From Pseudanabaena sp. PCC 7367 (GTDB taxonomy: Bacteria; Cyanobacteriota; Cyanobacteriia; Pseudanabaenales; Pseudanabaenaceae), in the NCBI RefSeq assembly GCF_000317065.1, contig NC_019701.1, positions 3,668,001 to 3,732,000 of the forward strand: a DNA stretch of 64,000 bases, in the 5' to 3' direction. Positions within the stretch are counted from its first letter, which is position 1. The number at the start of each line of letters is the position of its first letter. The translations under genes were made by a program, and so were the position numbers. Below, in pieces: positions 63,285 through 64,000 of this stretch. The notes below the pieces were generated by a model. That model was given only the letters and a program-made list of their open reading frames with translations, ran no database searches and was not told where the DNA came from.

Positions 63285-64000
63285 GTGAATGAATTATCAG
63301 AATTTCTGAAAGTTAATGAAATTACGCGTCGCTTTGGTGGCCTGGTGGCGATCGATCGGGTTTCCTTTGCGGTGCAGCAGGGTGAGATTTTTGGCTTAAT
63401 TGGCCCCAATGGTGCTGGCAAGACCACCTTGTTTAATATTATTACTGGCCTGCTGGAGCCATCGAGCGGCAGCCTTAGCCACGATCGCCAGGATATTACC
63501 AAGCTGCGCCCCCACCAGATTGCTGCCAGTGGGATTGCGCGCACGTTCCAAAATATTCGTTTATTTTGTAATCTTTCAGCCCTGGAAAATGTGGCGATCG
63601 CCCGCCATGTGCATACCCAGGCTGGGGTATTTTCTGGTGTATTCGGTATAGCCAGGGGCGAAGAAGTAGACACCTACGATCGGGCGATGGAGTTGTTGGA
63701 GCTGGTCGGTTTAGCAGATAAGGCCGACCACCAGGCCAACAGTTTTGCCTATGGCGATCAGCGTCGTTTGGAAATTGCCCGTGCCCTAGCCCTAAAGCCT
63801 AAGTTATTGCTGCTGGATGAACCGGCGGCAGGTATGAACCCCAACGAAAAGGCCGAGCTAAGCGAATTTATTCGTCAGATCCGCGATCGCCTCAATTTAA
63901 CTATTTTGCTGATTGAGCATCATGTACCGCTGGTGATGGGTCTGTGCGATCGGATTGCGGTGCTAAATTTTGGTCAGTTAATTGCGCTGGATGCACCGGA
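63285..64000 (+). CDS. ABC transporter ATP-binding protein, LivG-like (partial)
   Basis: The frame opens with GTG at 63285 and runs past the window end, so about 238 residues are visible. It has Walker A LIGPNGAGKTTLFN, the Q-loop FQNIRLF, the signature-like NSFAYGDQRRLEIARALA (SYGxQ variant), Walker B LLLLDEPAAGMNP, and the switch His in IEHHVPLVMG. The GVFSGVFGIARGEE insert and the AAGMNPNEKAEL block are typical of LivG-type ATPases for branched-chain or neutral amino acids. Urea (UrtD) is an alternative. No permease gene is visible. The 214 bp before it hold no gene; a minus-strand frame (63245-63673) is a shadow. Confidence 0.9.
   Translation, partial: MNELSEFLKVNEITRRFGGLVAIDRVSFAVQQGEIFGLIGPNGAGKTTLFNIITGLLEPSSGSLSHDRQDITKLRPHQIAASGIARTFQNIRLFCNLSALENVAIARHVHTQAGVFSGVFGIARGEEVDTYDRAMELLELVGLADKADHQANSFAYGDQRRLEIARALALKPKLLLLDEPAAGMNPNEKAELSEFIRQIRDRLNLTILLIEHHVPLVMGLCDRIAVLNFGQLIALDAP

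Overview
The window is a stretch of cyanobacterial chromosome. The evidence is the gene set: a PedR-type redox regulator, zeta-carotene desaturase CrtQ, the plastid-type proteins Ycf46 and Ycf35, a DUF1830 protein, a CobL-type CbiE/CbiT fusion, an SphR/SphS phosphate-sensing pair, PII and AcnB. It also carries the HIP1 octamer GCGATCGC at high density across most of the window. The overall flavour resembles filamentous non-heterocystous lineages such as Pseudanabaena, but that placement is an impression, not a demonstration. No rRNA or tRNA gene was recognised.

Layout: 0.2-3.4 kb holds pedR with an overlapping unknown gene, hisS and a TauE/SafE exporter. 3.4-9.5 kb holds a LOG-family gene with a lipoprotein gene, a UbiH-type hydroxylase, a Tat-exported SUMF1-fold protein and lnt. 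9.7-16.1 kb holds a PfkB kinase, pyrC, two unknown genes, cobL and csaB. 16.5-22.4 kb holds a stand-alone DALR-domain protein, a probable 6S RNA, two tandem secreted paralogues, and a ribbon-helix-helix gene followed by ycf46 and ycf35. 22.4-27.4 kb holds an MBOAT acyltransferase with a DUF1830 gene, a B12-binding radical SAM enzyme and a CRISPR array of eight repeats with no cas genes in sight. 27.4-33.8 kb holds mutL, a kinase-like membrane protein with altered catalytic residues, an AlbA/Schlafen-type ATP-binding protein that looks imported, and an OmpR-type regulator.

34.8-38.8 kb holds crtQ, queD, moaE, a GNAT protein and a 59-residue small protein. 39.6-42.8 kb holds an animal-type haem peroxidase convergent with a secreted clan CD cysteine protease carrying an EF-hand. 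43.2-47.8 kb holds a thioredoxin-reductase-like flavoprotein, two unknown genes, a dUTPase-like gene, thyX and an atypical response regulator. After 1.5 kb without genes come an alpha-solenoid protein, plsC, aguB, a small unknown and a PPP-type phosphatase (49.3-54.0 kb). 54.4-57.9 kb is a probable sphR-sphS operon split by a 993 bp insertion sequence. 58.3-64.0 kb holds acnB, glnB, a secreted repeat protein and the start of a LivG-type ABC ATPase that runs off the window.

Most genes are housekeeping or photosynthesis-linked. Nitrogen and carbon balance (PII, aconitase, amino-acid or urea transporter), phosphate sensing (SphRS) and redox control (PedR, thioredoxin-reductase-like protein) are represented. 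The less ordinary items are the cas-less CRISPR array with palindromic 13-mers on its leader side, the IS inside sphRS, the ribbon-helix-helix gene with a perfect palindrome at its predicted start of transcription, the pseudokinase-like protein, the response regulator lacking its phospho-acceptor, the SUMF1 protein whose C-terminus looks like a diversity-generating retroelement target, and a diverged dispersed repeat found three times.
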